64,000 bases of DNA from Paracentrotus lividus (GCA_940671915.1 CALNVZ010003426.1:48372729-48436728); one strand, 5' to 3'. Positions 1-11,706 are shown, counted from the stretch's first letter. Numbers and translations: made by a program. The notes: generated by a model from the letters alone, not told the origin.

Positions 1-80
1 CTTATTATAAATCTATGATTTTATGTTTTTGGCATTCTTCTTTATCAACTGTGTTATTCATATAATATATTATTATATAT

Positions 81-113
<33 letters not shown>

Positions 114-189
114 GTCTATATATATTTATATATATATATATATTTCCTTTACATCCTAAACTATTTTGTTGTCAAGGATGGGGAAAGAA
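1..189. repeat. AT-rich leader with (GA)n and (TA)n microsatellites
   Basis: AT-rich sequence carrying an uninterrupted AG/GA run (about 87-112) followed by a TA-rich run (about 116-143). The short translations across it are low-complexity products of the microsatellite and are not genes. Confidence 0.85.
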
Positions 190-935
190 GAGGGAGAGAA
201 AGTTTGGAAAGTGATTCAGTGATTCGGGGGGGGGGGGGGGGGGTGAGAAAGAGATGTGTGTAAAAGTGATGTGAAAAGAAAGAGAGAGACGGAGGAGGAG
301 CAGGAAGTACGTGGTCGGTCCAGGATTTCATAAGGGGGGGGAATGGATTTTTTTTTCGGGGGGGGGGGGGCTGGCGGGATCCACATCTGACAGGGTTTGT
401 AGCTTCATTCAAGTTGGCTTGGCAGTAGATCTTGGTAGAGTAATACCAGCTGAGGGAGAGAGAGAGAGAGAGAGAGAGAAAACGGTATAAACATCTTGGT
501 ATTCTAAGTAAAATTTTTTTTATTTTAATTATACGATTTTAATAAAATTTCATTTAAGAAAAGAGACAAATGCAAATTAACCCGCCCGCCCCCCAAAAAA
601 AAAAAAAAAAATGGAAGGAGCATCCACCTTTTATTACTTCAAAAGAGGAACATAATTATTTTTTTCATTCAATTTATTCATATATTTTTTTGAGAAATAA
701 TCCCACCCCCCCAAAAAAAAAAAACAAAAACAACAAAAACTCTCACACCGCGCCCTGCCCGGAGCCCTTAACTAAACAAAGTTTTCCATTTTATATTTAA
801 AATTTTAATCTATGCCTAACAACACTACTATTAATATTATTACACCAAACCGGTGTCTAGATTTGACGAGACTAATAATCCGCTTAATTATTAAGAACGT
901 GTGTTGTAGTGCAACGGGCCGTCGTCATCAAACAC
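190..935. repeat. First copy of a ~750-bp duplicated segment
   Basis: This segment recurs almost base for base about 790 bp downstream (978-1717), on the other side of an N gap. Matching landmarks in the same order are: a long G run, a GA-rich stretch, a second G run before CTGGCGGGATCC, an AG microsatellite, an A-run after CCCGCCC, and GGTGTCTAGATTTGACGAG near the end. Differences are almost entirely homopolymer and microsatellite lengths. It contains no credible coding sequence. This is either a recent tandem duplication or two haplotypes placed in series by the assembler; the second is more likely given the gap. Confidence 0.85.
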
Positions 936-960
936 NNNNNNNNNNNNNNNNNNNNNNNNN
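936..960. other. Assembly gap (25 N)
   Basis: A run of 25 Ns separates the two copies of the duplicated segment. Confidence 0.99.
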
Positions 961-977
961 ACGAGAGCGCTGATGGG

Positions 978-1717
978 AGAGGGAAGAGAAAGTTTGGAAA
1001 GTGATTCAGTGATTCGGGGGGGGGGGGGGGGTGAGAAAGAGATGTGTGTAAAAGTGATGTGAAAAGAAAGAGAGACGGAGGAGGAGCAGGAAGTACGTGG
1101 TCGTCGGTCCAGGATTCATAAGGGGGGGGGAATGGATTTTTTTTCGGGGGGGGGGGGCTGGCGGGATCCACATCTGACAGGGTTTGTAGCTTCATTCAAG
1201 TTGGCTTGGCAGTAGATCTTGGTAGAAGTAATACCAGCTGAGGGAGAGAGAGAGAGAGGAGAGAAAACGGTATAAACATCTTGGTATTCTAAGTAAAATT
1301 TTTTTATTTTTAATTAAACGATTTTAAAATTTCATTTATGAAAAGAGACAAATGCAAATTAACGCCCGCCCCCCCCCAAAAAAAAAAAAAAAAAATGGAA
1401 GGAGCATCCACCTTTTATTACTTCAAAAGAGGAACATAATTATTTTTTTCATTCAATTTATTTCTTATATTTTTTTAAGGGAAGAAATAATCCCACCCCC
1501 CCCAAAAAAAAACAAAACAAAACAACAAAACTCTCACACCGCCCCTGCCCGAGCCCTTAACTAAACAAAGTTTTCCATTTTATATTTAAAATTTTTAATC
1601 TATGCCTAACAACACTATTAATATTATTAACACCAACCGGTGTCTAGATTTGACGAGACTAATAATCCGCTTAATTAATAGAACGTGTGTTGTAGCAACG
1701 GCCGTGTCATCAACACA
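978..1717. repeat. Second copy of the ~750-bp duplicated segment
   Basis: Near-identical to 190-935, landmark for landmark, with small indels at mononucleotide runs. No gene is seen. From 1718 to about 2240 the sequence is unique in this window and no gene is recognised there. Confidence 0.85.
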
Positions 1718-2243
1718 CAAACCGCATAGCAACACGCACGAGACATCCAGCTAATTTGCTCAAACATGAAAACCCATCTCGGAAGGTCATTTTGGAGGTT
1801 AAAATTTCCTTGGGCATAGCGTGGCTCGCCAAAACTCTGTTTAAAAATCCAAAACATTTCAAATCTTGATTGAATCCATTTTGGAGACTGCAGAATTGTG
1901 CCGAACAAGCTTAAAATATACATTTTGTCCAAAGTCGGCAAAAAAAAGAGCAAAAAAATTGACTTTTGAAGTGAAAAGTTGGTGAGATTCATCTTTCCGA
2001 ATGTGTACTGCATATCGCGGCAGCTGATGAGCTTGTAAGTAGTTCCTCTTGTTTTCATCCCAATTTAATTTCATGTAGACCGAATCACTTTTATAATAAT
2101 GGATATCCATCCACCCCTTGTAAATTTCCATGGCAGCTGAACTAGCATCTACAAAGCTAGCGCACAGGCGCACGCACGTACAAATATGATGTACGTGCGA
2201 GCGGGAACAAAGTACAAATCGAGCGCGCCATCTAGTGCTGAGT

Positions 2244-2701
2244 GACCATAGCTACCAGTAGGGGGCCGGTCCAGAAAAGCAGATCGTCTGCATAAATACT
2301 GACCGTCTGCATAAACAAGGACATTTGCCAAATTTTGCCGTCTTCAGTAACAAGGTTTGTCTTCATTTATGAAGACGCCTTTTTTCTTTCGGGACCTAAG
2401 GGATTTGGATGGCAGTTAAGGGATTTAAGAGTGCTAAAATTAGATTCCTTGTCATTAATTACCCCCAGTTCACCGTCTACTTTTATGACTTGTCCATCTT
2501 CCCAAGGATATAAAAGAGATCAAGTGTCAATCACTGTGTTGTAGATATGGGGAGCATGAAACAGTAGAGCTTCAGTGAGTTGAGTTGGAATCAACTGGGA
2601 AGCTATTTTTTGTGTACAGTGTCTTTATAAACAGGGACGAGTCCAGTAATCTGAGACGATCTTTGTTTTTGGACCGGCGCCTCTACTGGTTACTGTTTGA
2701 C
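2244..2701. mobile_element. Non-autonomous foldback/MITE-like element
   Basis: Imperfect inverted repeats frame about 460 bp. The left arm (about 2244-2291) runs from CTACCAGTAGGGGGCCGGTC to AGATCGTCTG. The right arm (about 2655-2701) is its reverse complement, with GGACCGGCGCC and CTACTGG. No transposase is encoded. The superfamily is not assigned and target-site duplications were not resolved. Confidence 0.5.
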
Positions 2702-2705
2702 AAAA

Positions 2706-4832
2706 TGTTAGGTGCCCATTAAATAACAAATATAGTTAACGGAGGGAGAAGAAGAACGAGAAGAAGAAGAAGTTATTATAATTGGATTGAAAGGGCAAAT
2801 TAAAGAAAATAATTGTTCTATTCTATTCTCATCACGCCCCACATATGCGTGCAAACATACCGTCAAACGGACTCACGGCATTTGACGCATTCCCCATCGG
2901 CCACCCATTCCCTTTTTTGGCCTGTTATCAAAAATATTGTTACAATTGGGACAAAAATCTTCACAACTCACCTGATTCTAATCCACTAAAAATTCTCGTG
3001 TCGGGGCCAGACAGTTACGGGATGAACTTTACAAGTTGTTGAAAGTGCTTAACAATTTCGTTCGTAATTCTGTACCTTCCTATCCCACGGCCACTTTCCA
3101 GTGAACTGGAGATCAGGGAATCACGCACCAGCTAAATATACGTTCGAGCGACGTCTGGAGGCTTCTGCAGCCTTAAACAAGAACTTGAAATAAATAAGAG
3201 GGACCAGAACTCACTCTTCAATAAACGCATACTAGAATACTACGATAACTATTTGCTGATTGACTTATCGGTGTAACATTGGACGATGTTTTGTTTACCA
3301 AATTGCTACAACCCAACGATTGACCCCGGATACTCTCAATTGAACCTTCTCATTAACCGGGACTACCGATTCTTCCAGCCCAAAGAAGATTTTTTATCCG
3401 AAATGATTTTTCCAGTGCTAGGTAGTCCCACCAGTCCCAACCGTTACATGATCTTTAAAAAGATACAATGGCCGGATCGAGCTCATTTCACAACGAAGAG
3501 GGGCCGGGGGCCGTGCGCCAAATTTGAATTCTACACTTCCTGTAACACCCCATTTTTCTTACCCCTTGTCATATATCTGCCCCCTCTTTTTTCTTTCCAT
3601 GTTTCTTTTTTTTTTTCTTTTTTTCTTTGCTTCTTTGGAGGGGGGGGGGGGGGGTACACGTTAGATGTTTTATTTTCTTCTTGCCCAATCATTAAATACA
3701 CAACAAAATCGAGCTGGTCCGCTTTTTGAACTTTTACTTCTTTTTTTCTCTATCTTTTTGTGGGGGGACGGCGGGGGGATTATGATGGGCAAAAAAAAAA
3801 AAAAATAAAAAAAAACAAACCGGCTTTTTGCCCATCATAAGGTCATCAATTTTTTTTATTTTTTTATTTTTTTATTTTTTTATTTTTTTTGTAAAGGGGG
3901 GGGGGTGGTGCCCAGCTTTGCCACCCTGGATACGTGCCTGAGATCCATTAACGTTCTGCAAAGTGGTTTTTTTTTTTTCACCCCAATCATGTAGGAGCCC
4001 ATTGGTGGCGGGGGGAAAAAAATGTAACAGAAAGGGAAAGAGAGAGGGGGCGAGAAGAAAGCAGAAGAAAGGATTAATGAGATTGAGAGGAGAAAAAGTT
4101 GAAACTGCCCGAGGGGGGGGGCAAATAATTTGCAGACCAATTTATCAAACAAATCTCGTTTTGAAACAAATAAATTTCCCTGATCCACCACGAGTAAAGA
4201 TCAAGCTCATTGCTTGAGTGATCAAAATTAAGACGCCTATATCACGAGACTTAACCGCTCTCTATAGAAAAACATTCTCTTTCCTGCAAGATCCCACACG
4301 GAGAACACGTCTACGCAAAGCGGTGAGCTTTTTCCCAGTTTTTTTACATTTTTTTTAAACTAAAAAAAAGTAGTTAGACCTACATATTATAGAGTTAGAC
4401 TAGATCTAAACTTTTAATATAGGACACTTTTTGAGTAGTACAAACGTCTGATGATTTTAAAAACAAGGCAGAAAAATCGTGCTTTTCAGGGGTGAGCGTC
4501 CGCCGTGTATAGCTACTTGGCGGTGCAAGGTCAATAATAATTGACCATGCAATAAGTGTAAGTGATCACGCCCCAGTGTCAGAGCGTCAGAAGCACGAAG
4601 TTGATAATGATCAACCGAGTGGTGTGGGGCTGTAAAAAGATCACTGTGATTATTGTTTCGACTATCGATAATATATGAGCATTTAGCCTACACTACTGTT
4701 TTATTACGGTCCAAAGGAGGTTGGCCCTTCCCCCACCCCCATTTGTTTTTTAAACAAAATTCGACACACCAATTCACTTCAGCAGCATACACACCATGGC
4801 ACACATGGGACTACATCCAAATATATTCTTAC
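2706..4832. other. Intergenic: low complexity, no gene recognised
   Basis: This region holds homopolymer-rich sequence, including a long G run near 3639-3653 and TTTTTTATTTT repeats at 3847-3890. It also holds a short hairpin at 3779-3841 and a partial copy (about 4520-4560) of a sequence found in the arms of the 5.5-10.9 kb element. The open frames present are short, biased in composition by the repeats, and match nothing I recognise. Confidence 0.6.
3779..3841. repeat. Short perfect hairpin
   Basis: TTATGATGGGCAAAAA is followed after an A-rich spacer by TTTTTGCCCATCATAA, its exact reverse complement (16 bp). This could be the remnant of a very small foldback element or a cruciform. No function can be assigned. 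Confidence 0.7.
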
Positions 4833-5041
4833 CATCATAGCCGTAATACGTAAAAGACAACAGTGATATCATCCAAAGGGTGAGTGCAAATGGTATGATT
4901 ACCAGAGCAGAAGCAGCTACGATCACCATCTTTACCAGGGAGATCGATTTCTTGTGAGAATTTAGGGTGTTTTCTGGCATCGGTCCTTGCCCCTTGGACT
5001 TGTTGAACGAAATCGTAGGCGTAGAGGGCGCTCTCTTTAAT
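4833..5041 (-). CDS. Candidate exon of a small membrane protein
   Basis: On the minus strand, a pyrimidine-rich acceptor (TTGTTTTGCACAG) precedes an open segment that ends at a good donor (GATG|GTAAGAAT). The segment encodes about 69 residues: a polar N-terminal part (KGQGPMPENTLNSHKK), then a hydrophobic stretch of about 25 residues (MVIVAASALVIIPFALTLW...) that looks like a single transmembrane helix, then aromatic residues. Read through the donor, the frame stops at 4774. No upstream or downstream partner exon was identified, and no family is recognised. It could be one exon of a small single-pass membrane protein or a chance open frame; the splice signals and the ordered polar/hydrophobic layout favour the first. 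Confidence 0.35.
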
Positions 5042-5514
5042 CTGTGCAAAACAATTAACAAAAAACGGGACGGAATTCGAACTGAGTCTAACATTAATTC
5101 TCTACTTCAAATTCAGGTATCGTATACTTTCCGGCTTTCCTCATTAAATTATGTCAAGGTGCAGATTGTGAGTTTTGTAGAAGAGCTGTCAGCTGATATG
5201 TGAATGATACTGTGTGGTGCAACTAGATGTTTCAATTTAATTTCTGCGCGCGAATTACAACGGCAACGCGGTGGTTTGGCCGAGAGAGCTTCGGCGCTGC
5301 TGAGCCTGAGGCTCTGGCCGGGTATGCTGAGCTCCAGCCAGCTGCAAATCGTTTCTCTCCTCCTCTATTCTGTTTCTTGAACTGAGAGTGAGACTGAGCA
5401 GCTCAACCAGTACCACCGTTTCTCAGGCTTGATAAGGCTACTGCACACTAGATCTAGATCTAAACGACTTTCAGCCGTACAACTGACCGATTTTGACTTG
5501 TTTTTTCAACATCG
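5042..5514. other. Intergenic, no gene recognised
   Basis: Single-copy-looking sequence with a GC-richer patch near 5270-5340. Nothing identifiable is seen. Confidence 0.5.
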
Positions 5515-6544
5515 TCTTTGTCACTTATTCACACATGATACAGCTGCAAACCAACATCAGTCAGTACTGAAAAATGGCTGTCTGTCGCCCTCTTGGTTGC
5601 TGAGGAAACTTCTCAATAATAATTAGCGAAACCAGCTTTAAACCTACCTCAAAATAAATTAAGATAATCTATAGTCCCATTGCAATCACTCATGATATGA
5701 TGTCAATACTTTTGTATTGACCTCGTGGACCAAACTGCCATATTTTGGGGGAAATTTTGCAACCTTGTCAATGTTGTTTTATCTGAGGTTTTTCTCCTTT
5801 TTGCAATAACTTTCAGCTCCAAAATTAAGTAGTAGCATAATTATGTGTATGTCATTATAAGACACAGTGAATAGGTTTTGGATAAATTTCAAATCAAAAT
5901 CATGAAAAAAAAAATTTAAACATCACTTATTTTTTTGCCCTTTCCCGCCCAAAAACGTGCGGGGAAATTTTCAGAAAGTGGACTTTAAAAAATAATATTT
6001 CATCCAAGAAGAAAGAAAGAAAACTCCAAACATCAGGGATAGTGAAAGGAACATCCAACCACTCAGTTATTGAAGAAAGATAAGTGAAAATGTTATTTTA
6101 AAAAGTGAAAAATTAAGTTTGTTTTCTGAAAGTTTTCTTACTGAGTCTTGTCATTAGTCCCAGATGGTTCAGTTGCTTGTGTGATTGCAATATGATTCTT
6201 CAATTAGATATTTTTAATTTTGTTTAGCCTTTAGGAGAATTTTTAGACCCTTTTTTGATATGCCACCTTGACTTGGCTGGAGGTGCTCACGACACTTTTC
6301 TGCATTGACTTTCCATTGGTAGTAAACTGCTGCAATAAGGTACTTCCCAGTGCAAGGTCAATTATGAATTGACCGTGCATAAGTGTAAGTGACTTATTTA
6401 TGGTCCTGTTCATGATGGTGGTGTGACCATAATTCGCGCGTGACCTTAATTCACGCACGCCGGATATCTGAAAAAGGAATTAATATTTTGAAAATCTGAT
6501 AGCACCATCAGAAAGAGGGATCCCAAATTGCTGAAAGGGAAAGT

Positions 6545-7018
6545 TCACCCGGTCTGTAACCCATTGGTCTACAACCTATTGGTCTACTACTAGTTGGTCT
6601 ACTCCCATTTGGTCTACAGCCATTTGGTCCATTGACCAATAGGTCTACTAGGCGATTGGTCCACATCCAATTGGTCTACTAGGCGATTGGTCCACATCCA
6701 ATTGGTCTACTAGGCGATTGGTCCACATCCAATTGGTCTACTAGGCGATTGGTCCACATCCAATTGGTCTACTAGGCGATTGGTCCACATCCAATTGGTC
6801 TACTAGGCGATTGGTCCACATCCAATTGGTCTACTAGGCGATTGGTCCACATCCAATTGGTCTACTAGGCGTTTGGTCCATCATCCAATTGGTCTACTAG
6901 GCGATTGGTCCACAACCAATTGGTCTACTAGGCATTTGGTCCACAACCAATTGGTCTACTAGGCGTTTTGTCACAACCAATTGGTCTACTAGGCGTTTGG
7001 TCAACATCCAATTGGATG
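6545..7018. repeat. 31-bp minisatellite array, forward orientation
   Basis: About 15 units of a 31-bp repeat with core TTGGTCTACTAGGCGATTGG. The central units are identical (7-8 in a row from about 6650), and edge units diverge. The array sits just inside the GTTCACCC motif at about 6544 and is mirrored by the array at 8105-8650. Confidence 0.92.
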
Positions 7019-8104
7019 CATGTACTATGCATCCTTGTCTTATAATTCATGAATTGGACTAGTAATTGCGATCGAGCGCCTCACCCATATACCCCTATTG
7101 CTCTCATGTATGGTGACTTCCGGGGGGGGGGGGGTTGAAATTTCGGCAACCATTAGGTCATGGTAATATCAGTTTAAATCATATTAGCCCTTTTTTCATG
7201 TTTCTCAATTTGAAAATTAATTGGAGCGTCACACTGCGAGCGATAAGCAGGGGGGGGGGGTAAGTTTTCAAAATTTTCCAGCCTTCGGCCAACCATGCAC
7301 AAGCTCATAAATCAGCCGTATAGCGGTACAGGGCGGATCCCGCATTCTCCAATAGGGGGGGGGGGGCGGGAAAATTCTTCATCAAATTTTCCTCGATGAA
7401 CAGCTTGGAGACCTAGGCTCTGGGGGGGGGCGGGTGTCATAAGTCTATAGACATTGAATTTTGAAACCTGTTTCTTTTCAAATTTCATGAACAAGCTAAT
7501 GTGTTTTTTTTTTTTAATGAAATGTGAGCGTTACGCGCCAGCCGAAACTTTTGGATATTTATAAACCTGAAAACAGTGCATTTTATTATATATATTTTTT
7601 TGGGGGGGGTGCCTGCTTATTAAAGTAGCCCTACTGATCTAAGTAAAACAATGCGAGCGCGAAGCGCGAGCGAAAAACTACGACCTAGCTTTATTTTCCT
7701 TTTATTTTTAGTATGTTTTTACTTTTCATCTTCTTTCTCTCTCTCTCTCTCTCTCTCTCTTTCCTTTTCTCCTTCCCCTTTTCCTTTCCCTTTCTCTGCT
7801 TTTTTCTTCTCTTTCCCCCCTTTTTGCGCCGCCAATAGGGGTGGGGGGCCACGGCCCCCTCGTCCCCCTAGATCCGCTAGTGGGGTAGGTATAAGATGGT
7901 CAATCGGCTCAATCATGTATATTTTTCCAAATATTTTAGGGGTTTTTTTTTTGTTTTAATTTTTTGCTCAATTTTTTGCTGATGTATGACGGCCGAAGTT
8001 CCAAAAAAAATTTGCACCAACTCCCTCACGTAGCCCCCCTTAAAATATTATGTCTGCCACTCCCCTATTGAAGAATTGATACAACACATGGTTTGGTTAG
8101 CGGA
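7019..8104. other. Spacer between the two minisatellite arrays
   Basis: Noncoding sequence with several G runs (near 7125, 7250, 7360, 7420), a CT microsatellite (7736-7760) and the motif GCGAGCGCGAAGCGCGAGCG at 7653. CCCCCTAGATCCGCTAGTG near 7865 resembles the terminus of hAT-like elements found elsewhere in the window. Open frames here arise from CT/GA and G/C tracts. Confidence 0.6.
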
Positions 8105-8650
8105 TCAGTTATTGGTTGTAGACAATTGTGAGTGGACCAATTGGTGAGTGGACCAATTGGATGTAGACCAATTGGTGATGGACCAATTGGATGTAGACCA
8201 ATTGGTGAGTGGACCAATTGGATGTAGACCAACTGGTGAGTGGACAATTGGATGTAGACCAACTGGTAGTGGACCAATTGGATGTAGACCAACTGGTGAG
8301 TGGACATTGGATGGAGACCAACTGTGAGTGGACCAATTGGATGTAGACCAACTGTGAGTGGACCAATTGGATGTAGACCAACTGGTGAGTGGACCAATTG
8401 GATGTAGACCAATTGGTGAGTGGACCAATTGGATGTAGACAACTGGTGAGTGGACCAATTGAATGTAGACCAACTGGTGAGTGGACCAATTGATGTAGAC
8501 CAACTGGTGAGTGGACCAATTGGTTGTAGACCAATTGTTAGTGGACCAATCGGGTGTAGACCAAATGGTTAGTGGACCATTAGGGTGTAGACCGAATGGA
8601 GGTAGACCTATTGGCTAGTGGACCAATAGGTTGTAGACCAATAGGTGTTT
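8105..8650. repeat. 31-bp minisatellite array, inverted orientation
   Basis: About 17 units built on GACCAATTGGATGTAGACCA, with AACTGGTGAGTGG following. The reverse complement of this unit matches the 6545-7018 unit over most of its length, so the two arrays face each other. All three reverse frames stay open because 31-bp units with 1-bp deletions avoid stops. The resulting GLHPIGPLT-type peptides are a translation artefact. Confidence 0.9.
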
Positions 8651-8722
8651 TACCGTTCACCCTGGCCTGGGTTTAAATCGGTTTTAGAAATGCAGAAAAA
8701 TAAAAGAAAATATAGACCCTAG

Positions 8723-9414
8723 GCCAAGTAAAAAAATAAACATGTTGATCGTCCGGACTTTTCAAAAAAGTTGATGAGGGAGGCCCTTATTATTTGTTAT
8801 TTTGTTATTTTTTCCAAAATGGCTGCCGCGTCCAAGATGGCGCCATATTCATATTTGAAGAAGATTTAATGCTGCTTTTAGGTTTAAGGTGCAATGCAGG
8901 TCCACAATGAAGATATACATGTATCATATTGTCCACTTGTCAAGTCAGTTGCCAATATCAATCAGTATTTTGCAGCTTGAATGACAAGTGATCAGTGAGA
9001 GATTTTACAACAACATGTAGATCAGGGGTTTTCAAATGTGGGGCGCAAGACTTTGTCAGAATTTATTAACGGTACTGATGAATTGCTTAATTGGGGTCAT
9101 GAACAAAATGTTTGGGAACCCTGATGTATATTTGATTGCACAACTCATTCAAGTCCACACAGACACTGTTTATATAAATTTTCGTATGCTTTTTATAATG
9201 TTTTCATTGCCATCATGTGTTTGGAATGGTTTTACTCAAGAACTAAAAATAACATACTAACTACTCATGTTGTCTAACCCATTTACGTTGTGTTGGTGAA
9301 TTAAAAAAAAAACAAAACAAAAAACAAAACAAAAACAAATAACAAAAAAATCGAGGCAGCACCAAAAATCGATGCGGGCGGGGACGATCAACATGTTTAT
9401 TTTTTTACTTGGCC
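8723..9414. mobile_element. PIF/Harbinger-like MITE (~690 bp)
   Basis: Terminal inverted repeats of about 33 bp begin GGCCAAGTAAAAAAATAAAC on the left, with the exact reverse complement at 9382-9414. The flanks read CTA on both sides, consistent with a 3-bp target-site duplication. GGCC-initial termini plus a 3-bp duplication are typical of PIF/Harbinger derivatives. No transposase is present; the 74-codon frame inside is not recognisable. Confidence 0.65.
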
Positions 9415-10687
9415 CTAAGTCTTAGTGAACAGAATGAAGTTATGAAGATATTCAAAGTTTTGATTCTGTAACGTCACGTGCGAGTAGTTCTCCTATGTGT
9501 TATGTAGTATAAATTCCATAAAGTGCCATTTTTTCAAAAGAAAATTAATTATGTCATCTGTGCGGTCGATATATCATCAAACATATGTTCATATACATGC
9601 CTATATCCAACTGACCTATTCTTTTATCAAGAACTATGGAAAAAAAAAGACAGATTTATGGAATTTACATACACAACACATGGGAGAGCTGCTCGCACGT
9701 GACGTCACAGAATCAAAACTGTACATATTCATAACTTTGCTATTTTTTGGTCGATGTTCTTAAAACTTTTACTAATATTTTTCTTTTATTTTTCTGCATT
9801 TTTTAAAACCAATAAAATTCCAGGGTGAACTTCCCCTTTAAATATCAATCTGTCGTCACGGTATGGTGTATTGAATTGTGAAATTATTGACCAAACATCG
9901 GAAAATTGCGTGTCCGTTCTGAAAAATCCGGCCTTCCCGACAAGGGTCTGGAAATCGTCATTTTCTGATTTAATATCACCATAATTGTAAGATGATATTA
10001 ATATCATCTAATTCTATGAGATTTTGACTTACATTTACTGTAATTCTCTTTCCTTAGACTGATGGAATTTCTTGATAAATCTTTATCAAACGCCTGTGCG
10101 GGAATTAAGGTCACACTGTTTTGTTGACTTTTTTCAGCAGAATGCGCGATCGTTCGATCGACATAGAATTTTGAAATCGCGATATCGTCGAAACCCTTTG
10201 ACCTAGTTCACTTCTTTGTTCGGCGATTCGGAGTTAAGAATTTTGCCGTTTATTTGGTATTTTTAGATTTCGCTGATTTTGAGTAAAAAATTAAAAATTG
10301 TTGATTGAATGTCACATTTTGTATAATTTTTTGAAACTATGGTCTCCCCATCATACACTTATGCATGGTCAATTCATAATTGACCTTGCACTGGGAATTA
10401 CCTTACTGCAGCAGTTTTCTTCTAATGGAAAGTCAATGCAGCTCTAAAAGTGTCTTGAGCAGCTCAAGCCAAGTCAAGGTGGTATATCCAAAAAAGGGTC
10501 TAAAAATTCTACTAAACAAAATTAAAAATATCTAATGGAAGAATTATATGGCAATGAGACTAAAGATTATCTTAATTTATTTTGAGGTAGGTTTAAAGCT
10601 GGTTTCGCTAATTATTATTGAGAAGTTTCCTCAGCAACCAAGAGGGAGACAGACAGCCATTTTTCAGTATGACTGATGTTGGTTTGC

Positions 10688-10829
10688 AGGGGGTCGTTTC
10701 ATGAAAGGACTTGTTGGACGTTTTATCCGACAAACTGTTATAAGCTACTGAAATGCTTGCATCTGATTGGCTAAGAGCAAATTTGTCGGATAAAATGTCC
10801 GACAAGTTCTTTGATGAAATGCCCCCCAT
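10688..10829. mobile_element. 142-bp palindromic MITE
   Basis: Long inverted repeats meet almost in the middle. The left arm contains TTTCATGAAAGGACTTGTTG, and the right arm its mirror GACAAGTTCTTTGATGAAAT. A second copy lies in inverted orientation at 23955-24086 with the same core (AGCTACTGAAATGCTTGCAT or its complement). This copy interrupts the right arm of the larger composite element, so it inserted later. Confidence 0.8.
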
Positions 10830-10855
10830 GTGTATGTGACTTTGACTTTGTCTTT

Positions 10856-11437
10856 GACTTTGCCTTTGTCTTTGACTTTGACTCAGTCATGTTGCTTTGC
10901 CTTTGGATCCAAAATAAACGAATGCTTGCATATCAGATATCACTGATATTATGAATATGAGCACTGTAATTTTGATTTAAGTCTCTAAATTGGCCTTTAG
11001 TGTTTGGATGTAGACTGCACTAGACCATGTAGACCGAGGATTTAACTACTGTAGATCTACTACTCGTCCACGATCTGACTTGCCGAGATTGAACTTGAAC
11101 TTTGAAGCTGTTTGAAATGGAAAGTTCTGTGCATGTGCTGGCGTTAGTAAAAAAAGAACTCAACAAAAATGGGTGTCAGCCCCACGCCTACGTGTAGGCC
11201 TAATTGAGTTACATATTCCCCTAACTTTTCTCTCTGTTGTTGTTTTGCATGTTGCCCATATACAAAGTAAAGGGTGGAGGCATAAGGAGACGCAGTCGCA
11301 TATGTCTTGTTAGCCATTAGTTTGATTTATGCTTTTGTTTTGTTACTTCAGTCAATATAAAAAACAGAAGGAAAATGGAGTAATCTTATGATGTTAACTG
11401 TATGGATGTTATTAATCCTATTCTTTGTTAGTTCAGC
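10856..11437 (+). promoter_or_regulatory. Upstream region of CCDC34 (presumed 5'UTR/promoter)
   Basis: It begins with a degenerate TTTGAC/TTTGCC hexamer array (about 10838-10885) and is otherwise unique. No TATA box can be assigned. TTGTTAGTTCAG directly before position 11437 looks like a 3' splice site, so a noncoding 5' exon probably lies upstream; its donor was not identified. Confidence 0.35.
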
Positions 11438-11706
11438 ATGGGGGACAACATCCACCAGAGACCACACTCTACACCAAAGGTCAAACAAGGTCAAAGGTCA
11501 GGTGGACGAGGGGATCATGGTCGATTGTCAAGTGATCCCTCCGTATCCTTGGATGAGACTGGTGAATCAACACGATCCCTACTCTCCATTCTATCGCACA
11601 GCAGCATCCAGGATCTACAGGAAGATGTGCTGGGAAACCGGTCAGAAGATGATGAACAAGCATCTTATTCTTCATCCTCTAGACCATCTTCAAGATCTAG
11701 GACTAG
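11438..11706 (+). CDS. CCDC34: CCDC34 orthologue, coding exon 1
   Basis: First of five coding exons (11438-11706, 12157-12391, 14810-15019, 17340-17547, 20509-20741), which join in phase to 384 codons; the human protein is of similar length. CCDC34 is a coiled-coil protein linked in mammals to sperm flagellum formation and intraflagellar transport. This exon encodes the polar N-terminus. STRSLLSILSHSSIQ corresponds to the conserved STRSLL segment of vertebrate CCDC34 and is followed by an acidic/serine-rich stretch. The start was chosen because it is the first ATG after an in-frame TAG at 11429 and sits in good context (AGCATGG). A 3' splice site abuts it, so the 5'UTR is probably split. The donor is CTAG|GTATGT, leaving two bases that exon 2 completes. 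Confidence in identity comes mainly from exons 2, 4 and 5. Confidence 0.85.

Larger units (their letters stand above)
5515..10855. mobile_element. Composite long-inverted-repeat element, ~5.3 kb, with nested insertions
   Basis: The outer arms are inverted copies. Left 5515-6478 matches the reverse complement of right ~10060-10855 through several long blocks. One block contains CTGAAAAATGGCTGTCTGTC and TTAGCGAAACCAGCTTTAAA. Another contains the self-complementary CAAGGTCAATTATGAATTGACC core, given here only in part. A third contains GCGTGACCTTAATTC. The left arm carries about 0.5 kb of extra sequence (about 5675-6185), and the right arm is broken by a small MITE (10688-10829). The interior holds two minisatellite arrays in inverted orientation and a Harbinger-like MITE. 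No transposase frame is visible. The layout resembles Foldback-type elements with long modular inverted repeats, but no superfamily is assigned. Confidence 0.6.

Noticed and set aside
3286..3729. 147-codon plus-strand frame
   Set aside because: The second half is T/G homopolymer translation, and the first half has no recognisable domain or neighbouring exons.
6545..7018. CRISPR-like array
   Set aside because: Units are contiguous 31-bp tandem repeats without unique spacers, in a eukaryotic genome; it is a minisatellite.
8065..8534. Three overlapping reverse-strand frames of 125-141 codons with regular GLHPIGPLT-like repeats
   Set aside because: They are translations of the 31-bp minisatellite in all three frames; 1-bp indels between units move from one open frame to another. 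No start context, no conserved frame.
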